Below are positions 42,485 through 50,895 of a stretch of DNA of 55,486 nt, piece by piece; positions within the stretch are counted from its first letter, which is position 1, and each line of letters starts with the position of its first letter. Origin of the DNA: Polaromonas sp. YR568 (lineage in GTDB: Bacteria > Pseudomonadota > Gammaproteobacteria > Burkholderiales > Burkholderiaceae_C); the NCBI RefSeq assembly GCF_900116715.1, contig NZ_FPBM01000015.1, positions 1-55,486 on the forward strand, given 5' to 3'. The translations under genes were made by a program, and so were the position numbers. The notes beneath the pieces were generated by a model. It was not told the origin of the DNA. It worked only from the letters and a program-made list of their open reading frames with translations, and ran no database searches.

Positions 42485-43189
42485 ATGTTTTTCGGACTGG
42501 ACTTCGCGTCCCCTCTCTTCTGGAGCGCCTTCGGCTCCATCATGATCGCCAACATTGTCCTGTCGGGTGACAATGCCGTGGTGATCGCCATGGCTGCGCG
42601 AACGCTCAAACCCGAGCAGCAAGCCAAAGCGATTTTCTGGGGCAGTGCCGCCGCGATCGTGATGCGGATTGTGCTGACCATTGTGGCCATCCAGCTGCTG
42701 ACCCTGCCTTACCTGAAAATCATAGGCGCAGTGTTATTGGTCTATATCGGCGTGGACCTGCTAAAGGGCGAAGAGGAAGGTGATGACCACGGCAAGGAAG
42801 TCAGCGGCATGGCGGCCGCGATCCGCACTATCCTGGTTGCTGACCTCGTGATGAGTCTGGATAACGTGCTTGCGGTGGCCGCCGCCGCCAAAGGCAACCT
42901 GCCGCTGCTGGTGCTGGGTCTGCTGGTAAGCATTCCGCTGATCATTTTCGGCGCCACCCTGCTGACCAAGGTGATGGAGCGCTTCCCCATCATCATCACC
43001 ATAGGCGCAGCCCTGCTGGGCTTCCTGGCGGGCGAAATGCTGCTGACCGACCCTGCCGTGACGGCTCAGTTTGGCGCCATCAACGAGCATGCGGTCACCG
43101 TTGGCGGCATTGTGGGCGCCGTGCTGGTGGTGGCTCTTGGCACCTACCTGGCCAAACGGCAGCAGAAAAACACCTCCTCCGCCGCCTGA
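42485..43189 (+). CDS. TerC-family integral membrane protein
   Basis: A 234-aa inner-membrane protein with about seven hydrophobic helices. The two family motifs are present: NIVLSGDNAVVIAMAAR in the first helix pair and VADLVMSLDNVLAVAAAAKG in the second. A charged loop (LLKGEEEGDDHGKEVSG) separates them. TerC relatives are linked to tellurite resistance and manganese export. No yybP-ykoY-type Mn riboswitch is seen in the 150-nt upstream region. ATG 42485 has AACAGGAG upstream. Confidence 0.85.
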   Translation: MFFGLDFASPLFWSAFGSIMIANIVLSGDNAVVIAMAARTLKPEQQAKAIFWGSAAAIVMRIVLTIVAIQLLTLPYLKIIGAVLLVYIGVDLLKGEEEGDDHGKEVSGMAAAIRTILVADLVMSLDNVLAVAAAAKGNLPLLVLGLLVSIPLIIFGATLLTKVMERFPIIITIGAALLGFLAGEMLLTDPAVTAQFGAINEHAVTVGGIVGAVLVVALGTYLAKRQQKNTSSAA

Positions 43190-43206
43190 GGTTTGCAGGC
43201 TGAATC

Positions 43207-43228
43207 CCCCCGTGCCAATGCACGGGGG
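43207..43228 (+). terminator. GC-rich hairpin after the TerC-family gene
   Basis: CCCCCGTGC-caat-GCACGGGGG, a perfect 9-bp stem 17 nt after the stop codon. It lacks a U-tract, so it is either a weak terminator or a 3'-end stabiliser. The 332-nt gap 43190-43521 otherwise holds the candidate kinase promoter near 43410 and no gene. Confidence 0.55.
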
Positions 43229-43409
43229 TGGCGGGCGAGCCCTTCGCCTGTATCCAGATGTATGTTGGTATGCCAGCGCGATCACTGCGTGTCGGCTGAA
43301 AACCACGTATTTGCAACAGTCCGCGCGGCTGCCATGCAAAAGTCACTTGTCCAGCCGCACCCCGTCTGTTAATGTCCATTGTCAGGAGACTTGTAACCTG
43401 CCGAAACAG

Positions 43410-43437
43410 TTGGCGGGTGCTGCTGAGCGCCTGTAAA
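43410..43437 (+). promoter_or_regulatory. Candidate promoter of the kinase-cyclase operon
   Basis: TTGGCG (43410-43415), 16-nt spacer, TGTAAA (43432-43437), each 4/6 to consensus. A start near 43444 would give a leader of about 78 nt before the GTG at 43522. Confidence 0.35.
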
Positions 43438-43521
43438 TGGCAATCCGCGCGACGGGTAATACAAAGCAATTAAAAAAACAGCCAAGGCTTATGTACAGCG
43501 AATCAGGACAAGGGACGGGAA

Positions 43522-46257
43522 GTGGCCAAATCATCTAGAAAATTGAGTCAGTTCTGGCGAGCCGACTGGTTTGTGGGCGTTTTGGTGGTGCTGGCCGTCT
43601 TGTTTCTGCACGGCCTGACGGACTTCTTCGGCACCCTGGAGCGCCGTTATTACGACTTTGCCAGCACGAGCACCTCGCGCCAGCCCTCCGAGCGCATCGC
43701 CATCATTGCGATCGACGACCAGAGTATTGCCAATATAGGTCGCTGGCCCTGGCCGCGTGATGTGCACGCCCAGCTGATCGACCAGTTGACGGCCGCCAAG
43801 GCCAAGACCATCGCGCACACGGCCTTCTTCTTCGAGCCCCAGACAGACCGCGGCCTGGTGTTTATCCGCAAAATCAAGGAAGCGCTCGGCCCGGTAGCCG
43901 ATCCGGCGGCGCCCCCGCAGGGCGGTCTGCCCGAGCAGCTCGGCAAAGTTATCGCCGAAGCCGAAATTGCCCTGGACACCGACGCCAAGCTTGCCGCCAG
44001 CATGACCAAGGCCGGCAATGTGCTGGTGCCCTCGGTTTTCCAGCTGGGCGTGCCCCAGGGCCGGCCGGACAATCCTCTCCCGGCGTATGCCCTGAAGAGC
44101 GCCGTCGATGAGCCCAATGGGTTTTCCCTGCCGGCGATCCGCGGCCAGCAGCCCATTGAGCTGATCGGTACGGCAGCGGCGGGCATTGCCCACCTCAACC
44201 AGTTGCAGGATGTAGACGGCGCGGTGCGGCAAGAACCCCTGCTGATTAACTATTACGGCAAGGCTGTGCCTTCCATGAGCCTCCTGGTGGCGGCCAAGAG
44301 CCTGAACCTCGGGCCTGCCGACATCAAGCTCAATGTGGGTGAATCCGTGCAGATCGGCAAGCTGATGGTCAAGACCGATGAGGCGGCCCTGATGCTGCCG
44401 CAGTTTTACAAGGGTAAGGACGGCCGCCCTGCCTTTGCGGTTGATTCGTTCTATGACGTGATCTCCGGCAAGATTCCGGCCAGCAAATATGCCGACAAGA
44501 TTGTCATCATCGGCGCTACCGCCGCGGGCGTAGGCACCCAGTTTCCCACGCCTGCCGGCCCGGGGCTTTCGCCGGCAGAGACCATTGCACACATCACCTC
44601 CAGCATCTTGAGCGAGCATTTCATCGTGCAGCCGGGCTGGGGTGTGTGGGCCACGCTCGGTGTATTGCTGCTGGTGGCGGGTTACCTGATCGCCGGCCTG
44701 CCGAGGCTTTCGGCAGGCAAAGCGGCCATCGTGACCCTGGTGTTCTTTATCTTGTTGTTGGTGGCCGAGTTTGGTTTGCTGTCGGCATCGGCAACGTGGC
44801 TCAAGCTGGTATTCCCGGCGGCCCTGCTCGTAATTGGGCACCTTGCCCTGACGACCAAGCGCTTCCTCATGACCGAAGCGGGCAAGCTGAAGTCGGATGA
44901 AGAGTCTGCCGAAACCAACCGCATGATGGGCCTGGCCCTGCAGGGTCAGGGCCAGCTCGACATGGCGTTTGACCGGTTCCGCCGGGTGCCCTTCACCGAT
45001 GCGCTGATGGACAACATGAACAACCTGGCGCTGGATTTTGAGCGAAAGCGGCAGTTCAACAAGGCCCAGGCCGTTTACGAGTACATGGCCACCTATAACA
45101 AGAACCATAAAGACCTTCAGTCCAAGCTCAACCGCGCCAAAAACCTTTCGGAAACGGTCATCCTGGGTGGCGGCGGGTCGCATCCCGGCGGCACGATGCT
45201 GCTGGACGGCGGCGCTGTCGAAAAACCCATGCTGGGCCGCTACCAGGTGGAAAAAGAGCTCGGCAAGGGCGCCATGGGCGTGGTCTATCTCGGCAAGGAT
45301 CCCAAGATCGGCCGTGTCGTCGCCATCAAAACCATGGCCCTGAGCCAGGAGTTCGAGGGCGAAGAACTCGACGATGCCCGCGAGCGTTTCTTCCGTGAGG
45401 CGGAAACCGCGGGCCGGCTGCAGCACCAGAATATCGTGACCATCTTCGATGCGGGTGAAGAGCACGATCTGGCCTATATCGCGATGGAGTTCCTCAAAGG
45501 CAAGGATCTGGCCGATGTGACCAAGGACGGGCACCTTTTGCCCATCCCCAAAGTTTTGTCTATCGTTGCCCGGGTGGCTGAAGCCCTGGCCTATGCGCAC
45601 AAGCAGAATGTGGTGCACCGGGACATCAAACCGGCCAACATCATGTATGAAATTGACAGCGATACGGTGAAGGTGACCGACTTCGGCATCGCCCGCATCA
45701 CGGATTCGAGCAAAACCAAGACCGGCCTGGTGCTGGGCACGCCCAGCTTCATGTCGCCCGAGCAGATTGCCGGTAAAAAAGTCGACGGGCGCTCTGATTT
45801 GTACTCGCTCGGCGTCATGTTGTTCCAGATGCTGGCAGGCGTGTTGCCTTTCCGGGGCGACTCCATGGCTGAGCTCATGTACAAGATCGCGAATGAGGCC
45901 GCACCCGATATCCGCATCGTCCGCAAGGAGCTTTCCGTGCGCCTGGCCGAGGTGGTTGCGCTTTCGCTCGCCAAGCAGCCTGAGTTGCGCTACCAGGACG
46001 GCGACCGGTTCGCCGCCGACCTGCGCGAGGTGATTGCCGGCCTGGGTGGCGCCGCACCTGTATCCAGCTATGCAGCCCCGCCGGCAGCTGCGCCCGCGGC
46101 ACAATTCGACGCCACTGTGGTTCAATCTGCTGCCGGCACGCAGGCGCAAGAGCCAGCGGCCTATGATGCGACCCAGGTCATGAAAGCCGACGAGGCGCAG
46201 ACGTTCGAAAAAACCATCGTCTCCAAGCCGCCTGCCGCCGATACCGATACCCAGTGA
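43522..46257 (+). CDS. CHASE2-domain receptor serine/threonine protein kinase
   Basis: A 911-aa transmembrane kinase. After an N-terminal helix (about 16-33) comes an extracytoplasmic CHASE2 domain (about 40-370, with IAIIAIDDQSIANIGRWPWP), then three transmembrane helices (about 373-450) and a TPR-like stretch (about 465-545). The Hanks-type kinase domain spans about 570-835: GKGAMGVVYLG, K603 in VAIKTM, H699-R700-D701 in HRDIKPANIM, D720-F-G, and SPEQ; all catalytic residues are present. The last 75 residues are Ala/Pro-rich with FDATVV, YDATQV and FEKTIV (T865, T884, T898). GTG 43522 has GGGACGGGAA upstream. It heads a six-gene operon and the phosphatase follows after 13 nt. Confidence 0.92.
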   Translation: MAKSSRKLSQFWRADWFVGVLVVLAVLFLHGLTDFFGTLERRYYDFASTSTSRQPSERIAIIAIDDQSIANIGRWPWPRDVHAQLIDQLTAAKAKTIAHTAFFFEPQTDRGLVFIRKIKEALGPVADPAAPPQGGLPEQLGKVIAEAEIALDTDAKLAASMTKAGNVLVPSVFQLGVPQGRPDNPLPAYALKSAVDEPNGFSLPAIRGQQPIELIGTAAAGIAHLNQLQDVDGAVRQEPLLINYYGKAVPSMSLLVAAKSLNLGPADIKLNVGESVQIGKLMVKTDEAALMLPQFYKGKDGRPAFAVDSFYDVISGKIPASKYADKIVIIGATAAGVGTQFPTPAGPGLSPAETIAHITSSILSEHFIVQPGWGVWATLGVLLLVAGYLIAGLPRLSAGKAAIVTLVFFILLLVAEFGLLSASATWLKLVFPAALLVIGHLALTTKRFLMTEAGKLKSDEESAETNRMMGLALQGQGQLDMAFDRFRRVPFTDALMDNMNNLALDFERKRQFNKAQAVYEYMATYNKNHKDLQSKLNRAKNLSETVILGGGGSHPGGTMLLDGGAVEKPMLGRYQVEKELGKGAMGVVYLGKDPKIGRVVAIKTMALSQEFEGEELDDARERFFREAETAGRLQHQNIVTIFDAGEEHDLAYIAMEFLKGKDLADVTKDGHLLPIPKVLSIVARVAEALAYAHKQNVVHRDIKPANIMYEIDSDTVKVTDFGIARITDSSKTKTGLVLGTPSFMSPEQIAGKKVDGRSDLYSLGVMLFQMLAGVLPFRGDSMAELMYKIANEAAPDIRIVRKELSVRLAEVVALSLAKQPELRYQDGDRFAADLREVIAGLGGAAPVSSYAAPPAAAPAAQFDATVVQSAAGTQAQEPAAYDATQVMKADEAQTFEKTIVSKPPAADTDTQ

Positions 46258-46270
46258 CAACACGAACAAG

Positions 46271-47056
46271 ATGATTTACGAGATTTGCACACATACCGAC
46301 CCAGGGTTGACGCGGGACAACAATGAAGATGCGGTTGCCTTCGATGCGGCGACACGGCTCTGCATCCTGGCTGACGGCATGGGCGGCTATAACGCGGGTG
46401 AAATTGCAAGCGGCATGGCCGCGGCCTTCATCAAATCGGAAATGGGCCGCTGGCTTTCCCAGGCGGGCAGGCATGCCAACGCCAAGGAAGTGCGCCGTGC
46501 GCTGGAAATCTGCGTGGAAAATGCCAACCACTCGATTTTCAACGCGGCCAATTCCAATCCCCAGTACACGGGGATGGGCACCACCCTGGTTGTGGGTGTT
46601 TTCCAGGATGGCCGCCTGATGCTGGGTCACATCGGCGATTCGCGCTGCTATCGCCTGCGGGGCCAGGAGTTTCAGCAAATCACCAAGGACCATTCCTTGT
46701 TGCAGGAGCAAATCGACGCCGGGCTGATTACCCCTGAGCAGGCGTTGACGTCGCTGAACAAAAACCTGGTGACACGTGCCCTGGGCGTTGAGGACACAGT
46801 GCTGGTTGAGGTCAATGAACACCGCGTGGAGGCCGGCGATCTTTACCTGATGTGCTCGGACGGTCTCTCGGATATGGTGTCGGATGCAGGTATCTCGGCC
46901 GTCCTGGCAGGCGCCGGGACGCTGGAACAAAAAGCCAAGCAATTAATTGTGGCGGCGAATGAGGGCGGTGGGCGCGATAATATTTCCGTATTGCTCGCCT
47001 ATGCCAAAGAAGACTCGGCCAAGCGCGGCCTTTTGTCCAGAATGCTGGGAAAATAG
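46271..47056 (+). CDS. PP2C-family Ser/Thr protein phosphatase
   Basis: A 261-aa cytoplasmic metal-dependent phosphatase. Motifs in order: TRDNNEDA, ILADGMGGYNAGE (metal aspartate), TGMGTTLVV, HIGDSRCY, LMCSDGLSDMV and GGGRDNISVLLA, which covers the PP2C core. The short C-terminal tail is basic (SAKRGLLSRMLGK). Located directly after the kinase, it most simply reverses its phosphorylation of the FHA protein and other targets. ATG 46271 has only a weak ribosome site, consistent with coupling to the kinase gene. Confidence 0.94.
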   Translation: MIYEICTHTDPGLTRDNNEDAVAFDAATRLCILADGMGGYNAGEIASGMAAAFIKSEMGRWLSQAGRHANAKEVRRALEICVENANHSIFNAANSNPQYTGMGTTLVVGVFQDGRLMLGHIGDSRCYRLRGQEFQQITKDHSLLQEQIDAGLITPEQALTSLNKNLVTRALGVEDTVLVEVNEHRVEAGDLYLMCSDGLSDMVSDAGISAVLAGAGTLEQKAKQLIVAANEGGGRDNISVLLAYAKEDSAKRGLLSRMLGK

Positions 47057-47094
47057 CGCGGTGACTGAAACATTAAAACAGACAGGAGTCGGCC

Positions 47095-47757
47095 ATGCCG
47101 AAGATGATCGTCTCTATTGACGGCGTTGTGATCAAGGAAGTCCAACTGACGAAGGACCGTACCTCTCTGGGCCGCAGGCCCTACAACGACATCGTCATTG
47201 ACAACCTTGCTGTGAGCGGGGAACACGCCGTCCTGCAAATGTCTGGCAATGAGGTCTATCTTGAAGACCTGAACAGCACCAACGGGACCTATGTCAATGG
47301 CAAGGCCGTCAAAAAGCTGCTGCTGCAAAACAGTGACACCGTGGAAATCGGTAAATACAAGATCAAGTATGTCAACGAGGCCGCGGCTGCGGGGTTTGAA
47401 AAAACCATGGTGATCAAGGCCGGCTCCGCCGGGCTGGTTCCGCCGGCACCGGCTGGTGCGCCTGCGGCGGCAGCTGCTGCTGAAGTCGGCGCCAATCTGA
47501 CCGCTGCGATCAAGGTCATGTCCGGCGCCGCCGCCGGGCGGGAAGTGGCCCTGGTCAAAGTGGTGACCACCATCGGCAAGCCGGGTGTTGCCGTTGCGGC
47601 GATCACGAAACGGCCTCAGGGCTTCGTTGTGGCGCACGTGGAGGGAGCCGGAAAACCGACTCTCAATGGCGCGCCTATCGGTGCCGAGCCGGTCGTCCTG
47701 AAAAATGGCGACGTACTCGAGCTGGCCGGCACACAAATGCAGTTCGTCCAGCATTGA
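47095..47757 (+). CDS. Tandem FHA-domain protein
   Basis: A 220-aa phospho-threonine reader. The first FHA domain (about 1-95) has the full signature: TSLGRRPYNDIVID, VSGEHAVLQ, DLNSTNGTYVNG. A linker (about 96-140) contains FEKTMV (T104), the same motif as in the kinase tail, then an Ala/Pro stretch. A second, degenerate FHA-like domain (about 140-220: TTIGKPGVAVAAITKRP, FVVAHVEGAGKPTLNGAPIG, LKNGDVLELAG) lacks the Arg and Ser that contact phospho-Thr. AGGAG lies 10 nt before ATG 47095. It probably links the kinase to downstream effectors. Confidence 0.9.
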   Translation: MPKMIVSIDGVVIKEVQLTKDRTSLGRRPYNDIVIDNLAVSGEHAVLQMSGNEVYLEDLNSTNGTYVNGKAVKKLLLQNSDTVEIGKYKIKYVNEAAAAGFEKTMVIKAGSAGLVPPAPAGAPAAAAAAEVGANLTAAIKVMSGAAAGREVALVKVVTTIGKPGVAVAAITKRPQGFVVAHVEGAGKPTLNGAPIGAEPVVLKNGDVLELAGTQMQFVQH

Positions 47758-47818
47758 CCTGGGCGCTTGCCTGGTCTCGCAGAGACGTGGACCGTAAGCA
47801 CCCCATATCCGAGGTCTC

Positions 47819-50068
47819 ATGAGACTCCTCTCCAGGCACTGGCCTCGCATCGCTGTCACCCTGATTCCGCTGGTGTTTGCGTTGATGCACGCCAGCGGTG
47901 TCCTGCGTGTCGGCGTGTTACAGCGGCTGGATGACATCATCTACGATGCCCGGCTTCGAACGACCATGCCCCGCACGCTGGATGAGCGGATTGTCATTGT
48001 CGACATCGATGAAAAAAGCCTAGCCGAGGTAGGGCGCTGGCCTTGGGGGCGCAACAAGCTTGCGGAGCTGGTTGAAGAACTGCAGGATCGCCAGAAGACG
48101 GCATTGCTGGGTTTTGACGTGGTATTTGCGGAGCCCGACGAAAGCTCAGGCTTGAAGCGGCTCAAGCAACTGGCTCAAGCCGAACTGAAAGATCAACCCG
48201 GATTCACGGAAAAAGTGAACCAGCTGCAAAGCAGCCTGGATTACGACGCAGTTTTCGCAAAGGCGATTGAAAAACGCCCCGTAGTGATGGGCTACTACTT
48301 CACCAGCGACCGGGATGGGCGGGTGAATGGGGCTCTTCCCGCGCCTGTCATGGGCCGTGACGCACTGGGTGGGCGGCCCATCAAGTTCACCAGCTGGAAC
48401 GGCTATGGATCCAACATAGAGTCGCTGGCGAAGGCGGCTCCCCTGGGCGGTTTTTTCAACTCCATTACTGAAGGCGACGGCGTGGTGCGCTCCATTCCGC
48501 TGTTGGCCGAATACAAGGGGCAGTATTACGAATCGTTGGCCCTGGCCATGTTTCGCATGCTGGCGGGCTTGCCCAAGGTTGAACCCGGTTTTCCGCCGGA
48601 AAAATTCCTGACCCGCAACTACCAGGGGCTTGAAAGCATTCTGCTCAAACAAGGCAGCAAAGTCCTTGCCATCCCTGTCGATGACCGGGTCGCCACCTTG
48701 GTGCCCTTCCGCGGCAATGGCGGCGCCAGCGGAGGCTCGTTTCGTTACATCTCTGCAGCCGACATCCTGGCGAAGCGTCTTGAGCCTGGCGCCCTCAAAG
48801 ACAAGATTGTTCTGATTGGCACCACCGCTCCTGGCCTGCTCGATTTGCGGGTGACGCCGGTTGGGGAAACCTATCCGGGGGTGGAAACACATGCCAATGT
48901 GATTTCCGGCTTTCTGGACGGCAAGGTGTTCGTCAAGCCCGACTATGCCGTGGGTTTTGAGATCGTTATCCTGCTTTTTTCGGGTTTAACGCTGGCATTC
49001 GCCCTGCCTTTGCTTTCGGCATCCCGGGCGGTTCTCGTGAGTCTGGCGGTAATAGGTGCGATTGCCGGGCTTAATTTCTGGCTCTATACCGGCTATGGCC
49101 TGGTACTGCCGCTGGCGAGCGCTTTGGTGATGGGGCTCACCGCATTTGCGTTGAACATGAGTTACGGGTATTTCGTGGAAAGCCGTTCCAAGCGCGAGCT
49201 GGCGAATCTCTTCGGCACCTATGTCCCCCCCGAGTTGGTGGACGAGATGGTGAAGGATCCCGACAGTTACAGCATGAAGGCAACCACCAAAGAGCTGACG
49301 GTGATGTTTTGCGACATGCGCGGGTTCACCAAAATGTCGGAAACCATGGAGCCGACCCAGCTCCAGGCGCTGCTCAACAGCGTATTCAGCCGGCTGACGG
49401 ACTTGATACGCGGAAACCGCGGCACGATCGACAAATACATGGGCGATTGCGTGATGGCGTTCTGGGGCGCGCCCGTTGATACGCCCGACCATGCCGCGCT
49501 TGCTGTCAAAACCGCACTCGAAATGTCGAATGCGGTCCGCAATATCAACGAAGAACATCGGGCCAAGGGTTTACCCGAGATTGGTATCGGTATCGGCCTC
49601 AATACGGGCACGATGTGTGTGGGCGACATGGGCTCGGATATCCGGCGCAGCTACACCGTCATCGGTGACTCGGTGAATCTGGGCTCCCGCCTGGAGGGGC
49701 TGTCAAAAACCTATGGGGTGGATATCGTGGTCAGCGAATCTACCCGCAAGCTCGCCAACGACTTTGCATGGCAAGAGCTGGACAAAGTCCGTGTGAAGGG
49801 CAAAGATCAGGCCGTCGCCATTTTCTGGCCATTGGCGCCGGTAGACCGGATAGACAAGGATAACGCGGCTGAGCTGAAGGTTTGGGGCCTGGCGTTAAAG
49901 GCCTATCGAAGCCAGGATTGGGACCAGTGCGATGTGCAGCTGCTCAACTTACAGCGGGGAAATGGCAAAAAGTTCCTTTACCGCCTGTATGCAGAGCGTG
50001 TAGCCTCCATGAGGCTGTTGCCCTTTGATCCGGAGTGGGATGGCGCGACCAATTTTGAAACCAAATAA
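47819..50068 (+). CDS. CHASE2-domain adenylate cyclase (class III)
   Basis: A 749-aa membrane cyclase making cAMP from ATP. The N-terminal helix leads to a CHASE2 domain (about 30-345, IVIVDIDEKSLAEVGRWPWG), followed by three transmembrane helices (about 380-450) and a class III catalytic domain (about 475-660). Metal aspartates lie in MFCDMRGFTKMS and KYMGDCVMAFWG; the Lys in DKYMGD and Asp in TVIGDSVNLGSRLEG fit adenine specificity, and N and R of NLGSRLE stabilise the transition state. One catalytic domain means it must dimerise. It shares its receptor type with the kinase 1.6 kb upstream and precedes a phosphodiesterase gene by 35 nt. Confidence 0.93.
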   Translation: MRLLSRHWPRIAVTLIPLVFALMHASGVLRVGVLQRLDDIIYDARLRTTMPRTLDERIVIVDIDEKSLAEVGRWPWGRNKLAELVEELQDRQKTALLGFDVVFAEPDESSGLKRLKQLAQAELKDQPGFTEKVNQLQSSLDYDAVFAKAIEKRPVVMGYYFTSDRDGRVNGALPAPVMGRDALGGRPIKFTSWNGYGSNIESLAKAAPLGGFFNSITEGDGVVRSIPLLAEYKGQYYESLALAMFRMLAGLPKVEPGFPPEKFLTRNYQGLESILLKQGSKVLAIPVDDRVATLVPFRGNGGASGGSFRYISAADILAKRLEPGALKDKIVLIGTTAPGLLDLRVTPVGETYPGVETHANVISGFLDGKVFVKPDYAVGFEIVILLFSGLTLAFALPLLSASRAVLVSLAVIGAIAGLNFWLYTGYGLVLPLASALVMGLTAFALNMSYGYFVESRSKRELANLFGTYVPPELVDEMVKDPDSYSMKATTKELTVMFCDMRGFTKMSETMEPTQLQALLNSVFSRLTDLIRGNRGTIDKYMGDCVMAFWGAPVDTPDHAALAVKTALEMSNAVRNINEEHRAKGLPEIGIGIGLNTGTMCVGDMGSDIRRSYTVIGDSVNLGSRLEGLSKTYGVDIVVSESTRKLANDFAWQELDKVRVKGKDQAVAIFWPLAPVDRIDKDNAAELKVWGLALKAYRSQDWDQCDVQLLNLQRGNGKKFLYRLYAERVASMRLLPFDPEWDGATNFETK

Positions 50069-50103
50069 TGTAAAACCCAAGTCAAGGCAAACCGGAAAAC
50101 CTC

Positions 50104-50895
50104 ATGAAAGTACGCGTATTAGGCTGCTCGGGAGCCATTGCCAAGGACTGCCGAACCACGTCTTTTTTACTCGACCATGACTTGCTGGTTGATGCGGGAA
50201 CCGGGGTGGGTGATCTCACCCTCGATGAAATGGCAGGTGTTGATCACGTCTTGCTGACGCATTCGCATCTGGACCACGTCGCAGCTCTTCCCTTGATGGT
50301 GGATGCGATTGCCGCGCGACGTACTGTTCCGATCCAGATACATGCCTTGCAAGGCACCATCGATGCGCTCAAGGCGCATATCTTCAACAACACGATCTGG
50401 CCTGACTTCTCCAGAATCCCGACCCCGGCAGCGCCGTTTATCAGCTTTCACCCGCTGGAAGTAGGGCAGACCTTGCTGCTGGCCGGAAAGCATGTGGAGG
50501 TACTGCCGGCGGTGCATACAGTGCCGGCTGCGGGTTACGCAGTGGCTACCGGAAAAGGTTGCTGGGTATTTACCGGCGATACGGAACAAAACCCGGCCTT
50601 ATGGGCCCGTATCAACCAGATGAACGTGGCGATGCTGGTGATTGAAACTGCCTTTAGCAACCGGGAGCGGGACCTTGCCAAACGCAGCCTGCATCTTTCG
50701 CCCCATGCACTGGCCAGTGAGCTGGACTGCATTGAGCGGGGGAAAAATTATCCCATCTACATCACCCACACCAAACCCGCAGAAACCGATCTCATCATGG
50801 CCGAAATACAGCGGTTTGACCAAACCCGCCCCTTTGGCCCCAACGTAACGCATGACATTCGGTGGTTAAGGGCTGGCCAGGAGTTTGAACTATGA
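50104..50895 (+). CDS. Class-II-type 3',5'-cyclic-nucleotide phosphodiesterase, metallo-beta-lactamase fold
   Basis: A 263-aa cytoplasmic metallohydrolase. The metal motif is LLTHSHLDHVAALPL (HxHLDH), with further ligands in AVHTVPAAG, FTGDTEQNP and ITHTKPAE. The start (VRVLGCSGAIAKDCRTTSFLL) and overall layout match beta-lactamase-fold cyclic-nucleotide phosphodiesterases related to yeast PDE1. Following an adenylate cyclase, it most likely removes cAMP. Its stop overlaps the ATPase start (ATGA), coupling cAMP breakdown to production of the motor protein. RNase Z-like activity is a less likely alternative. Confidence 0.85.
   Translation: MKVRVLGCSGAIAKDCRTTSFLLDHDLLVDAGTGVGDLTLDEMAGVDHVLLTHSHLDHVAALPLMVDAIAARRTVPIQIHALQGTIDALKAHIFNNTIWPDFSRIPTPAAPFISFHPLEVGQTLLLAGKHVEVLPAVHTVPAAGYAVATGKGCWVFTGDTEQNPALWARINQMNVAMLVIETAFSNRERDLAKRSLHLSPHALASELDCIERGKNYPIYITHTKPAETDLIMAEIQRFDQTRPFGPNVTHDIRWLRAGQEFEL

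Noticed and set aside
43531..46269. Minus-strand open frame of 912 codons opposite the CHASE2 kinase
   Set aside because: It mirrors a kinase gene with intact motifs and has no recognisable domain; long antisense frames are expected in GC-rich coding sequence.
50104..50895. RNase Z as the identity of the beta-lactamase-fold protein
   Set aside because: The fold motif is shared, but the N-terminal VRVLGCSGA layout and placement after an adenylate cyclase fit cyclic-nucleotide phosphodiesterase better.
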